Positions 9,001 through 16,678 of a DNA stretch of 33,700 nt are shown in pieces. A model generated the notes under the pieces. That model had not been told where the DNA came from. It did no database searches and saw only the letters and a list, made by a program, of their open reading frames with translations. Each line of letters begins with the position of its first letter. Within the stretch, counting starts at the first letter, position 1. The stretch comes from Aureispira sp. (GTDB lineage Bacteria > Bacteroidota > Bacteroidia > Chitinophagales > Saprospiraceae), in contig JAAEPD010000415.1 of the NCBI GenBank assembly GCA_024222455.1, forward strand, positions 1 through 33,700, read 5' to 3'. The position numbers were made by a program, and so were the translations under genes.

Positions 9001-9055
9001 AGGCTGTGAGTGTAATAAGGTAGAGAATAACTAAACTTAAATTTAGGTTTTTCAT
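6002..9055 (-). CDS. Large lipoprotein with VIT, von Willebrand A, TPR and DUF2135 domains
   Basis: 1,017 residues. The N-terminus is a lipoprotein signal (LITLTAC, lipid on C19), so the protein is membrane-anchored. An acidic linker follows (about 40-75). Residues 97-170 resemble a VIT domain, which commonly precedes vWA domains. The vWA domain is at about 350-545 with MIDAS residues D358-A-S360-L-S362, T429 (GSTDIG) and D455 (LLSDGS). A TPR-like helical region lies around 780-870 (AYHLLKRVVQMRPYEPQTYH, then DLAVLYYEIAI). The C-terminal ~120 residues form a DUF2135/YfaP-like beta domain (DIDLHVYEPSG...GYGPEMF). VIT-vWA proteins are thought to mediate metal-dependent protein-protein contacts; no specific partner is visible. 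The gene has no co-directional neighbour close by and converges on the other vWA gene. Domain calls are firm for vWA and DUF2135 and moderate for VIT and TPR. Confidence 0.88.
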   Translation of the reverse strand: MKNLNLSLVILYLITLTACSARMDSNSSNEITPLRFFEGDEPRSASDELQKSMEKDDDNFSGDEDKKQDTGGADVKTWKRSQKRANAAKLFVGGQDTLPLKGMQVLVKVDGFRARVLIDGYYYNDQGSQLEGTFKLRLPNGASPYFFAFGETVYLNEEEQKLPFLEYKNLTAEELSPEAIMSMHAETWTQPKEAVIVSKEKAAFAYTQTVSRRVDPALMEWAGADVFNCRVFPLMPEKLHRVVFGYDVDLTTVANNQLFNFPIPETEVPLVVDLDVAHLGDQKPAIKPTIKTTDKNQRSFAHLENPTMDEIEVVYHHTGGILLNQKASNDSYWAAHITPKFPQTSQNAVAPDALFVLDASLSSNPDKFNIWIKLLESTLAKNEGTIKNFAVLCFNIETFWWKNSWSANTASNRKALMDFANNIALEGSTDIGNALQTVKTATWAQQAKTIFLLSDGSITWGEDDEFMLSNLIDKNDRLFAYKTGMSGTNNNTLGRLAQGSGGAVFSVVNEDQVTKASQAFRNQAFRLVSAKLDNGSDILLAGRPSHLYADQALTVVGRGAPKKGSSITLTLSLNGKETVVKTQLKSSIQSDLAMRTYGLVATTQLEEFGFATEKYSKAYATHFRIPGKTCSFLMLESEEDYAEYNIKPEEDAFAVKSNPASTIIKETLANMGDLLGNAKAAFESWINKLTKTAGVEFELSLALESILKRTPKSSFEISPKAFNCKVHNKNQQAQPLQTTLNKKELDYETVSSYAVSRLAKHGKTDALKLLSSLVERNPKDGVLARDVAFSAMEYQLPEQAYHLLKRVVQMRPYEPQTYHAIARVLTDMNKIDLAVLYYEIAISAKWLPRFGEFNMIAGLDYVYLLKQIQKGTYKVSFPDYVEQRLQTLEKDLNIDNTDLVITIMWNTDQTDIDLHVYEPSGAHCYYEKKTTKSGGRMTQDVTQGYGPEMFIHGSAPKGKYKIKAKYYSNNSSRTSAPTKVYATIYKNRGKANESVVRKVVELKGNKDIEDILTVGVE

Positions 9056-9172
9056 GTGGTGAGCTTGTGTTTGGTAATGTGTTACTTAATATGAATATAC
9101 AAGTCTGTAGATGTGAAAACGGATTAAAATGGTGTTTGAGCTAGATTATTAATTTTTATAAAAGACAATAAA

Positions 9173-9196
9173 AAAGGCACCTAAAAAGGTGCCTTT
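9173..9196 (-). terminator. Intrinsic terminator of the periplasmic-binding lipoprotein gene
   Basis: AAAGGCACCT (9173-9182) and AGGTGCCTTT (9187-9196) form a perfect 10-bp stem with a 4-base loop. On the minus strand it is followed by TTTTATTG, and it sits 22 bp after the stop codon at 9218. Confidence 0.85.
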
Positions 9197-9217
9197 AAAA
9201 TATTATAGAATAGTCTA

Positions 9218-10750
9218 TTAATTTATTTTTTTGAGCTCATATTCTTCAAAATCAAGAAGGTTGATATGTGCATTTTGGTAACGCATAATTACATTTTGCA
9301 TATTGGATGGATTAGAACCATCTAATGCTCCTTGGTTGAGGTAAACTGGCTCAAATTGGAAGTGAGTATGGCACATTTGACGTTTTTCTTTCCATATAAA
9401 AGAAGGAAAAGCTTTGCTGTATTTTTTGAGCATTTGCCCAAAATAAAGCATTACATCATAACCTATATATCCAAACTCTCTAGGGCTAATACCATAAGTT
9501 TGTTTATACTCTGTCTTGAAGTGTTTGGAACGGCTAGTGTTAATATGGACTTCGCTAGTCAAGAGCATATTCAAATTGGAGTAATACTCAAAGTTGACAC
9601 GCTCATAATATCTCCATCTAGACATACCAATTACAGTGAGTTTATAGCTTTTTTTCATCTCTAGTTTATCAATCAATGAATTGATCTCACGTAAGGCATT
9701 ATATATAAAACTTTCATCTTTGTAAGATGGTATAATGATAATGTTTTCAGAGTCTTTAGATAAATGCTTTTTAATACTTTCTATCGAAAGGGTATTGTCC
9801 TTAGTGATATGTTGAGGTATTTTAGCATTAATATCATTTTTTAGATCAGCATAAGCATCCTGAATTAGCTTCATACGTCCAGTGTCTTGCTTCATTCCTA
9901 GTACTAAATATTTTTTAGGATGGCGAGATTCAAACTTATTAAAAACATAGTCAACAATCACTTTGCTGTGTGGCTCAAAAGAAGGGTTGAGCTGTATGTA
10001 GTAAGGGTTTTTATCAGCAATATTTCCTCTAGAGTTGAAAGGTGATACCATTGGTATTTTGTTTTCTTTTGCAAATTTTGCTACCTCCTTTGAAACCTTG
10101 GAACTGACTGGTCCTATAATTAAGTCGGCTTCTTGTAGTTCTTGTTTCCTAAGAATTTCTTGGACAGTGGCAGTACTTTTTTTAGTATCATAAATATTTA
10201 CAAATAGATTAATACCTTGTTTTTCTAGGGTATCTAAAGCCAAACGTACTCCTTCGTAAAACTCCAATGCTCTAAGTGATTTGCCTGGAATTTCTTTGGT
10301 AGGAGCAGGTACAAAACCACTAGCCATGAAAGGCATTAAAATAGCTACATTGTATGCTTTTTTGAGCTTGATAGTAGTATCGACTTTAACTAAAGTATCT
10401 TGTGTACTAGGATCAAAAACAGAGTTAGGATTAATCTCTATAATATCTACGGTATCTGTTTGAATAGCTTGTCCATCTATCTTTGTGAAACAAAGAACCA
10501 TTTTTTTAGTAGCACTTTGTTCTATAGTATCACACCATTTTATGGTGTCTACTGTTGCTACAGGCTGTATTGAATCTCTAGTATTGTTTGTGTTATTATT
10601 GCTTGTTCTTCCTGTTATAGGGTCTAAGGTACCTGTATTATTGTTGTTATTGCCTATGCGACTAGTAGGGTCACAGGAATTGAACCCCATTAGCAAAAAT
10701 ATTACTAGGGTACAAAAAAGGAAGTTATTGATATATCTATATTGGGTCAT
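9218..10750 (-). CDS. Lipoprotein with a type I periplasmic-binding (Peripla_BP_6-like) domain
   Basis: 510 residues. The N-terminus (NNFLFCTLVIFLLMGFNSC) is a lipoprotein signal with C26 as the likely lipid site, although the lipobox FNSC is atypical. Residues 28-130 form an Asn/Thr-rich, low-complexity linker. From about residue 132 (AYNVAILMPFM) the chain matches the leucine/branched-chain amino-acid receptor fold: RALEFYEGVRLALDTL, the ADLIIGPVSS loop, and NKIPMVSPFNS. No ABC permease or ATPase gene is adjacent. In Bacteroidota such proteins often occur as LysM/amidase-associated envelope lipoproteins rather than transporter subunits; no LysM is present here. The ligand is unknown. A perfect terminator follows the gene and a -7 box (TAACTTTG, 10842-10835 on the minus strand) precedes it. 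Confidence 0.82.
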   Translation of the reverse strand: MTQYRYINNFLFCTLVIFLLMGFNSCDPTSRIGNNNNNTGTLDPITGRTSNNNTNNTRDSIQPVATVDTIKWCDTIEQSATKKMVLCFTKIDGQAIQTDTVDIIEINPNSVFDPSTQDTLVKVDTTIKLKKAYNVAILMPFMASGFVPAPTKEIPGKSLRALEFYEGVRLALDTLEKQGINLFVNIYDTKKSTATVQEILRKQELQEADLIIGPVSSKVSKEVAKFAKENKIPMVSPFNSRGNIADKNPYYIQLNPSFEPHSKVIVDYVFNKFESRHPKKYLVLGMKQDTGRMKLIQDAYADLKNDINAKIPQHITKDNTLSIESIKKHLSKDSENIIIIPSYKDESFIYNALREINSLIDKLEMKKSYKLTVIGMSRWRYYERVNFEYYSNLNMLLTSEVHINTSRSKHFKTEYKQTYGISPREFGYIGYDVMLYFGQMLKKYSKAFPSFIWKEKRQMCHTHFQFEPVYLNQGALDGSNPSNMQNVIMRYQNAHINLLDFEEYELKKIN

Positions 10751-10834
10751 GACCTAAAAACTTTGTTATATAAAATTAGATTCAAAATTCTAATAAATGG
10801 ATGTGAGCCCTATTGAATTTTTATAAAAACCTTG

Positions 10835-10842
10835 CAAAGTTA
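10835..10842 (-). promoter_or_regulatory. Possible -7 promoter box for the lipoprotein gene
   Basis: TAACTTTG on the minus strand matches the Bacteroidota TAnnTTTG element and would start transcription about 80 nt before the start codon at 10750. No TTG box is found at the usual distance upstream, so support is partial. Confidence 0.35.
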
Positions 10843-10930
10843 ATAAATAAAATTCTAATGTGAGTAGGGAACGAGTTGAACATCTTTCTGGTTCTATAGA
10901 CTTATTTTAATATAATAAAGTAACATTATG

Positions 10931-10947
10931 TAAAGCTAATAGCTTTA
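10931..10947. promoter_or_regulatory. 17-bp near-perfect palindrome, possible operator
   Basis: TAAAGCTA-A-TAGCTTTA has 8-bp arms around a single central base. It lies between the divergent lipoprotein gene and the methyltransferase gene, 60 bp upstream of the latter. The symmetry fits a dimeric repressor or activator site. No regulator gene is nearby. Confidence 0.3.
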
Positions 10948-11006
10948 GAAGTTGTATAAGTTGATCAAAAAGAAAAAATTAATTAATTCATTTTAAATAA
11001 AAATAC

Positions 11007-11816
11007 ATGGAAAATTTAGACCATTACTACAAAACAAATCAGGCACTTTGGGATCAGAAAACCCCTGTACACATGACTTCTGATTTTTATGATGTACCTT
11101 CTTTTAAAGCTGGAAATACTAGTCTGATGCCCACTGAATTGGCTGAACTAGGTGACGTGGCAGGCAAAAAACTATTGCATTTGCAATGCCATTTTGGGAT
11201 GGATACCTTGTCATGGGCTCGTTTGGGAGCAGAAGTAACAGGTGTAGACCTTTCTCCTAAGGCCATAACTGTTGCTAAGGAATTGGGAGAGGAGTTGGGT
11301 ATTCCTGCTCGATTTATTCAGGCTAATATTTTTGACCTACCCAATCAGTTAGATGAGCAGTTTGATGTCATTTTTACCTCTTATGGAGTACTTTGCTGGC
11401 TGCATGATTTGGATGCTTGGGGGAGTTTGATAGAGCGTTATCTCAAACCTGGAGGTACTTTTTATATTGTAGAATTTCATCCAGCATCTATGATGTTTGA
11501 ATTCGATACAGGAAATCTTAATGTGGAGTATGGCTATTTTAAAAGTGATAAACCTTTTGAGGAAGTAGTAGAGGGAACTTATGCCGAAATGGACTCTAGC
11601 ATTAAACACAAAGAATATTTTTGGAACCATAGCATGTCTAGTGTGGTGAATACCTTAATAAAACATGGGTTTTCGATAGATTTTTTAAATGAGTTTCCTT
11701 TCTCTCATTACGGATGTTTTCCAAATATGGAAAAAGAAGACGATAAGCATTGGTATATGCAAGGCTTTAAGAATTTAGTACCACTAATGTTTTCAATAAA
11801 GGCAAAAAAACTCTAA
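11007..11816 (+). CDS. Class I SAM-dependent methyltransferase
   Basis: A 269-residue cytoplasmic protein with the Rossmann methyltransferase fold. Motif I is LLHLQCHFGMDTL (56-68), a variant in which the usual ExGxGxG is replaced by LQCHFG, as in a known subgroup of Methyltransf_11/25 proteins. The acidic residue that would bind the ribose of S-adenosylmethionine is D81 (VTGVDLS). Motif IV-like FDVIFTSYGVLCWL covers 119-132 and LKPGGTFYIVEF (146-157) is the post-II/V strand. The C-terminal third holds aromatic-rich loops that would form the acceptor pocket. The acceptor cannot be told from sequence. No signal peptide is present. The start is preceded by an A-rich stretch (AAATAAAAATAC) rather than a Shine-Dalgarno core, typical of the phylum. 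The neighbouring genes give no pathway context. Confidence 0.88.
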   Translation: MENLDHYYKTNQALWDQKTPVHMTSDFYDVPSFKAGNTSLMPTELAELGDVAGKKLLHLQCHFGMDTLSWARLGAEVTGVDLSPKAITVAKELGEELGIPARFIQANIFDLPNQLDEQFDVIFTSYGVLCWLHDLDAWGSLIERYLKPGGTFYIVEFHPASMMFEFDTGNLNVEYGYFKSDKPFEEVVEGTYAEMDSSIKHKEYFWNHSMSSVVNTLIKHGFSIDFLNEFPFSHYGCFPNMEKEDDKHWYMQGFKNLVPLMFSIKAKKL

Positions 11817-11840
11817 TTTCACGGCGTTTAAAAATTTGAT

Positions 11841-11881
11841 TAATTGGCTCAAAGCTCGCCAAATCTATATTAGCCCAATTA
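11841..11881. other. Bulged inverted repeat in the leader of the TonB receptor gene
   Basis: TAATTGG-CT (11841-11849) can pair with AGCCCAATTA (11872-11881) with one bulged base. No T-run follows, so it is not a canonical terminator. It ends 24 bp before the receptor's ATG and might affect translation or mark the methyltransferase 3' end. Confidence 0.3.
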
Positions 11882-11905
11882 TAAGGGTTATTAAAAACAA
11901 ATACT

Positions 11906-14266
11906 ATGCGTTTTATTTGCATGTTTTTATTGATACTAAGTACTTCCTTCCTGATGGCCCAAAATAAGACAGGGGGTGTTCGTGGAAGTGTCTATGATGA
12001 AGCAACAGGAGAGCCTATGCCTTTTGTTACTATATACCTAGACGGAACTAATTATAATGCATCTTCTAATATAGATGGGGATTATACGATTACAAATGTT
12101 CCAGCAGGGGAGTATGTCTTAAAGATTATGTATTTGGGTTTTGACTCAATGAGTGTAGATATTAAGATTCCGAAAGGAAAAATGATTACACAAAATGTAT
12201 TGTTGAAGGAAGCTGCTGAGCAAATTGGAACTGTTGATGTTTCGGCAGAGCGAGAAGCAGAACGAAATGATGTTCGAGTTTCTGTAACTCGTATTACACC
12301 CAAAGATATTAGACGTATACCAGCCGCTGGTGGAGAGGCCGATTTGGCTCAATACCTACAAGTTATTCCAGGTGTAGTATTTACTGGTGATCAAGGTGGT
12401 CAATTGTATATTCGTGGGGGGGCACCTATTCAAAATCAAATTCTTTTGGATGGAATGCCTATCTATAATGCCTTTCACTCTATTGGTTTTTTCTCTGTGT
12501 TTGAAACAGACATTATCCGATCAGCAGATGTTTATACAGGTGGTTTTAGTGCTAAATATGGAGGACGTTCTTCGGCTGTTATTGATATTAAAACAAGAGC
12601 AGGAAATAAAAAACGTTTTGCAGGGATGCTAAATGCTAACCCATTTGTAGTTAAAGGAATTTTTGAAGGGCCAATTATCAAAATGAAAAAAGATAATGGA
12701 AGTAGCCTTTCGTTTTTGCTTACAGCAAAGCATTCTTATCTAGACCAAACTTCCAAGTTGCTCTATTCTTATGCTAATGAGCAAGGAGGATTGCCTTATA
12801 GTTTTACAGATATTTATGGTAAGATCTCTTTTAATGGAGCAGGTGGTAGTCGTTTGAACGCTTTTGGCTTTTATTTTAGAGATGGTGTAGATTTTGAAAA
12901 TATAGCTACTTACAATTGGCAGTCTGGAGGAGCAGGTGTCGATTTCCGTATTGTACCTAAAGGTGCTAAAGTAATTATGGATGGTACTCTTGCATTCTCT
13001 CAATACAGTTCTAAGTTTATAGAAGGAGATACTGCTAATCAACGTTCTAGTACAATCAATAGCTTTACAGCTGATCTCAACATGACTTACTTTTTAGCAA
13101 AATCAAGACAGCTAAATTTTGGGTTAGAGGTGAAAAGTCCATTGACTAACTTCCAATTTTCTAACAGTAGAGGAATACCTTACTCTCAAGAGCAAAGTAA
13201 TGTGGAGGCAGCTTTGTATGCTCGATTTAAGGGACGTTTTGGTCCGTTAGTAATAGAGCCTAGTGTGAGAGCTCAGTTTTATGCATCTTTGGGTGAAGCT
13301 AGATTTGAACCTCGTTTGGGGCTAAAATGGAATATTACAGAGTTTTTGCGCTTGAAAGCAGCAGGTGGTATGTACTCTCAGAATATGATTTCGTCTGTAG
13401 ACGAACGAGATATTGTCAATCTGTTTGTAGGATTTTTGGGTGGTCCTGATGATGGTGTTTATAAAATAGTAGATGGTCAGTATATGCCACAAAAAAGCCG
13501 CTTACAAACCTCTTATCATATTATTGGTGGAGTAGAGGCCAATATTGGTAAATATGTCACGCTTAACTTAGAGCCTTATTGGAAACACTTCCCTCAAATT
13601 ATTAGTTTGAACCGTAACCGAGTAGATGCTGATGACAAAGTTGTCTTTATTGCAGAAAAAGGAGATGCTTATGGTTTAGATTTTTCTGGAAAATTTGAGA
13701 AAGACCAACTCTATCTATATGCGGCTTATTCTTTGGGGTATGTGAATCGTGATGATGGAGTTCAGCAGTTTTCTGCTCACTTTGATCGCAGACATAATGT
13801 AAATGTGGTGGCTTCTTACAATTTCCGAATTGGAAAAGAGGCTAAACCGTTGGATGAAAATGCACCTAGCAAGATAGAAAGACCAACTAAACACCCATTT
13901 GAGGTAAGTTTGCGTTGGAATATGGGATCAGGTTTTCCTTTTACCTTGACTCAAGGGTTTTTCCAATTACAAACGTTTAAAGACGGAATTTCTACCAATT
14001 ACCTGACAGATAATACAAGTCCTAACACTGAGCTAGGAATTTTGTATGAAGAGCAAATCAATCAAGGACGTTTGCCTTTCTATCACAGATTAGATTTTTC
14101 TTTGAAGTATACTTTTGATTTGTTTAAACACATGAAATTGTCAGTAGCTGCAAGTGTAACCAATGCTTACAACAGAGAAAATATTTTCTACTTTGACCGT
14201 GTAACTTATGATCGTGTAAATCAGCTGCCTATTTTGCCAGCATTAAACATTGCATTGAGGTTTTAG
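11906..14266 (+). CDS. TonB-dependent outer-membrane receptor with carboxypeptidase-regulatory N-terminus
   Basis: 786 residues. The signal peptide is about 1-18 (ILSTSFLMA-QNKT). Residues 23-108 form the carboxypeptidase-regulatory beta-sandwich common in Bacteroidota receptors (GSVYDEATGEPMPFVTIYLDG...NVPAGEY). The plug spans about 125-235 with the hallmark LYIRGGAPIQNQILLDGMPIYN and VYTGGFSAKYGGRSSAVIDI. The rest is a transmembrane beta-barrel ending in the aromatic signature ALRF for BAM insertion. Such receptors import ligands too large for porins, using TonB-ExbBD energy. At 786 residues it is smaller than SusC-type proteins (about 1,000), and no SusD partner is adjacent, so glycan import is not implied. 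The ligand is unknown. The following secreted protein gene is 137 bp downstream, separated by a structured segment. Confidence 0.92.
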   Translation: MRFICMFLLILSTSFLMAQNKTGGVRGSVYDEATGEPMPFVTIYLDGTNYNASSNIDGDYTITNVPAGEYVLKIMYLGFDSMSVDIKIPKGKMITQNVLLKEAAEQIGTVDVSAEREAERNDVRVSVTRITPKDIRRIPAAGGEADLAQYLQVIPGVVFTGDQGGQLYIRGGAPIQNQILLDGMPIYNAFHSIGFFSVFETDIIRSADVYTGGFSAKYGGRSSAVIDIKTRAGNKKRFAGMLNANPFVVKGIFEGPIIKMKKDNGSSLSFLLTAKHSYLDQTSKLLYSYANEQGGLPYSFTDIYGKISFNGAGGSRLNAFGFYFRDGVDFENIATYNWQSGGAGVDFRIVPKGAKVIMDGTLAFSQYSSKFIEGDTANQRSSTINSFTADLNMTYFLAKSRQLNFGLEVKSPLTNFQFSNSRGIPYSQEQSNVEAALYARFKGRFGPLVIEPSVRAQFYASLGEARFEPRLGLKWNITEFLRLKAAGGMYSQNMISSVDERDIVNLFVGFLGGPDDGVYKIVDGQYMPQKSRLQTSYHIIGGVEANIGKYVTLNLEPYWKHFPQIISLNRNRVDADDKVVFIAEKGDAYGLDFSGKFEKDQLYLYAAYSLGYVNRDDGVQQFSAHFDRRHNVNVVASYNFRIGKEAKPLDENAPSKIERPTKHPFEVSLRWNMGSGFPFTLTQGFFQLQTFKDGISTNYLTDNTSPNTELGILYEEQINQGRLPFYHRLDFSLKYTFDLFKHMKLSVAASVTNAYNRENIFYFDRVTYDRVNQLPILPALNIALRF

Positions 14267-14299
14267 GAAATAGTTGTTTAGAAGGTTTAGGATAGTCAT

Positions 14300-14381
14300 T
14301 AGTTTGTGGGCTTTCGCAAGTAATATTCAAACACTAAGAAGATATAGTTTTAGAAGTATTCATCTAAAACCCCACAAACTA
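14300..14381 (+). ncRNA. Candidate structured RNA element between receptor and secreted-protein genes
   Basis: A perfect 11-bp outer stem, TAGTTTGTGGG (14300-14310) with CCCACAAACTA (14371-14381), encloses two further elements. One is a mini-hairpin CTT-TCGC-AAG (14311-14320). The other is a perfect 8-bp hairpin GTTTTAGA/TCTAAAAC (14347-14354 and 14363-14370) stacked directly on the outer stem. The layout resembles a three-way junction. It ends 22 nt before the ATG at 14404, so it could be a cis-regulatory leader, an mRNA 3' end, or a small RNA. No T-run follows the outer stem, so it is not a standard terminator. The fold is inferred by eye only and matches no RNA class I recognise. Confidence 0.4.
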
Positions 14382-14403
14382 TTAAATAGTAATATAATAT
14401 AGA

Positions 14404-15555
14404 ATGCGTTATTGTTGGCTAATAGTATTGTTTTGTGGGCTGATGGGAGGAGAAATTGCTGCTCAAGCAATAGATACTTTTAGTCAACCTAATTTGTTTT
14501 ATGTAGCTAAACCTATGTTCAAGAAAAAGAACACGGTTGCTTATTATGAGAATTACCTAAAAGAAAAAGCAACTTTTGGCCCTCAAGACACTATTTATGG
14601 CGTTTTATATGCTGGTTTAACACAGCCATATTGGCTTTCGGAAGATGAAAAAGGCAAATATATAATTGTAGATTATTGGATAGGAGGACAGGCACCTGTA
14701 GGGATTCAGCATTATTTGCAACCAATGCAAACTGCAGACCTAAAACTGCCTAGAGCATTGGATGAACTAGCCTCTAAACTCATAAAAAGGTCAAGCTTTT
14801 ATTATTTTAAATGGGCTGCTAATCCACATATTTATGATGTGGAAAATAAGTTATCCTTGTACCAAATGATTTATGACAACTATGATCGAGAGACCATTTT
14901 TGATGGAATGACTTTTCAGTACTCTTTAGGAGGTGGAATTGATCATGGAACTTGTTTTATTGATTTTAGTAGTGGGAAGGGTGTTTATGCTGATATTCTA
15001 GCCATAATGGAGGAGCGAGTAGCTCTTGAGTCCAAAATGAAAGTAGCCCAAACTAAGCAGAATAAATTAGAGAAAGATGTAGCTCCGTTGAGCTTGACGG
15101 AATTTCAAGAATGGTTAGAACTTCGTCAAAATTCCAAGGAAAATGTCAAGACACTTGAATTTGAATTATTCAAAAAACAAGAATCAACTAAAAACGCAGT
15201 AAATACCCTCCCAGCTGATTTGCCTCAGGATATTCGAAAAGATTTTCAAGCACTCTATACTATAGATATGTCTATAGTAGCTAAGGATAATCCTGCTCAA
15301 AAGAATAAAAACCTTAAACGTCGAGAAAAATTAGCTAACAAGCTGAAGATGAGTAGTCTTGCTGCAACTCACTATGCTACTTATGCACAGGAAGCTAACA
15401 GCTTATTAGCTCTATGCAAAAATATAGATAATCAGAAACAGCAAGTATCTCAACGTCAGTATGTATTTATGCGACAAATGCACAAATTCAAGGAAATGCA
15501 GCGCTTGCATGAAAGCATAGAAGGTTGGACTAAGAAATTAGAAAAATTGCACTAG
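14404..15555 (+). CDS. Secreted protein of unknown function with C-terminal coiled coil
   Basis: 383 residues; I do not recognise a family. A signal peptide is clear (MRYCWLIVLFCGLMGGEIAA, cut before QAID). The N-terminal half (about 25-200) is a mixed alpha/beta region rich in aromatics, with a possible Cys at GTCFIDFSSG. From about 200 to the end the sequence is mostly long, charged helices (ILAIMEERVALESKMK, LKRREKLANKLK, MHKFKEMQRLHESIEGW) that suggest coiled coils or a helical bundle. It lies downstream of a TonB receptor, perhaps on the same transcript across a structured 137-bp gap, which hints at an envelope role. Its stop overlaps the stop of the converging porQ gene by 4 bp (CTAG), so there is no room for a terminator between them. 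Confidence 0.75.
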   Translation: MRYCWLIVLFCGLMGGEIAAQAIDTFSQPNLFYVAKPMFKKKNTVAYYENYLKEKATFGPQDTIYGVLYAGLTQPYWLSEDEKGKYIIVDYWIGGQAPVGIQHYLQPMQTADLKLPRALDELASKLIKRSSFYYFKWAANPHIYDVENKLSLYQMIYDNYDRETIFDGMTFQYSLGGGIDHGTCFIDFSSGKGVYADILAIMEERVALESKMKVAQTKQNKLEKDVAPLSLTEFQEWLELRQNSKENVKTLEFELFKKQESTKNAVNTLPADLPQDIRKDFQALYTIDMSIVAKDNPAQKNKNLKRREKLANKLKMSSLAATHYATYAQEANSLLALCKNIDNQKQQVSQRQYVFMRQMHKFKEMQRLHESIEGWTKKLEKLH

Positions 15556-16631
15556 CCCTTTTTAAATTCATTGATATTGACAGATACTCCAAATTGATGT
15601 GAAAATCCTACCATATGATAGGCGGCAAAGCCATAGTCAATGCGGAATTGCTTGACCTTAACACCCAATCCAAAAGAAAATCCTCCTAGTGTACCTAAAC
15701 CTTTTACAGTCAGTTCTCCTCTACGCAGATGATTGTAGCCTATTGCTACTCGAACATTCTCCTTTTTTCCAAATAGAAATTCCATATTGAAAATAAAGTG
15801 GCGGAAAAAATTATCGAACCATTCTCCTGCTGTAACTTTATCTTGTGCAGGAGCTTCCTCATCTGGGTTATCTGTGAAAAGAGATTGATCTTCTTGTCTT
15901 GCTGGATCGTCATAACGAATTCCCCAACGCTGTAGATTATGGGCAATAACAGAGAATCGGAGTGGAATATATTTTAAGCGATGAGCAATACCTATCTGAA
16001 TATCTAAAGGTAGATTTTCATGGTTTTTGTCTCTTGTATAAGTGCTCAGTTGAGTTCCTAAGTTTTTGATAACAATAGAAGCCGTAATTCTATGTGCTGT
16101 ATCTGAAAACATAGTTGCCAAATCAAATGCCAAACCAGTAGAATTATAACCTTCTAGATAGGATAGCATTGTTTTAGCATTGGCTCCAAAAGACAAGTAT
16201 TTACCAGCTTGATAACCTGCTCCTACACTAAAAGCATATTCAGACGCTCTGAATTCGCTCAAATCGTTGCCCGCAGCATCTGTACTGACAAATTTTCCAT
16301 AATCTATGTATTGCAAACCTCCATGTAAGGTAAGTCCTATTTTATCTAGGTGATGCCCATAAGCTAGGTAACCATAAGGTATACCTGCCATATGAATACT
16401 TTGATTGAAGGAGATGACATTGTGCATTTGTGCATTAAGCGCAGCAGGATTGTGTGCTGCCAGTGTTACATCACCATCTCTAACAGTGATTAAGCTACCT
16501 CCAAGCCCTGTAATACGAGCAGAAGGAGGCAGTCTCATAAATTCGTAGACACTATTCCCCCCAATTTGGGCAGTTAGCAAATCTGTAGATATTAATATAG
16601 ATAAGGCTGTCAATATACTTAGTACTCTCAT
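15552..16631 (-). CDS. porQ: Type IX secretion system outer-membrane protein PorQ
   Basis: A 359-residue outer-membrane beta-barrel of the PorV/PorQ (FadL-like) family. The signal peptide is about 1-21 (SILISTDLLTA-QIGG). The mature N-terminus has the family signature GGNSVYEFMRLPPSARITGLGG, then AAHNPAALNAQMHNVISFNQ, and the PorQ-type GGLQYIDYGKF...DLSEFRASEYAFSVGAGYQ. Repeated amphipathic strands (YGYLAYGHHL, FGLGVKVKQFRIDYGF) fit the barrel. In Porphyromonas and relatives PorQ belongs to the T9SS outer-membrane attachment machinery and holds PorZ at the surface, helping to process proteins with C-terminal sorting domains. It follows hisS by 47 bp on the same strand, so the two are probably co-transcribed. 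The giant SprB-repeat gene 2.6 kb beyond hisS is the kind of cargo this system exports. Confidence 0.88.
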   Translation of the reverse strand: MRVLSILTALSILISTDLLTAQIGGNSVYEFMRLPPSARITGLGGSLITVRDGDVTLAAHNPAALNAQMHNVISFNQSIHMAGIPYGYLAYGHHLDKIGLTLHGGLQYIDYGKFVSTDAAGNDLSEFRASEYAFSVGAGYQAGKYLSFGANAKTMLSYLEGYNSTGLAFDLATMFSDTAHRITASIVIKNLGTQLSTYTRDKNHENLPLDIQIGIAHRLKYIPLRFSVIAHNLQRWGIRYDDPARQEDQSLFTDNPDEEAPAQDKVTAGEWFDNFFRHFIFNMEFLFGKKENVRVAIGYNHLRRGELTVKGLGTLGGFSFGLGVKVKQFRIDYGFAAYHMVGFSHQFGVSVNINEFKKG

Positions 16632-16678
16632 TCAATTACAATTATTAGAGGGTTATTTATTGCTATAGTTGGCTAAGT

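Noticed and set aside
11906-15555. SusC/SusD-type glycan uptake pair
   Set aside because: The receptor is short for SusC and the downstream protein has neither a lipoprotein signal nor SusD/TPR features.
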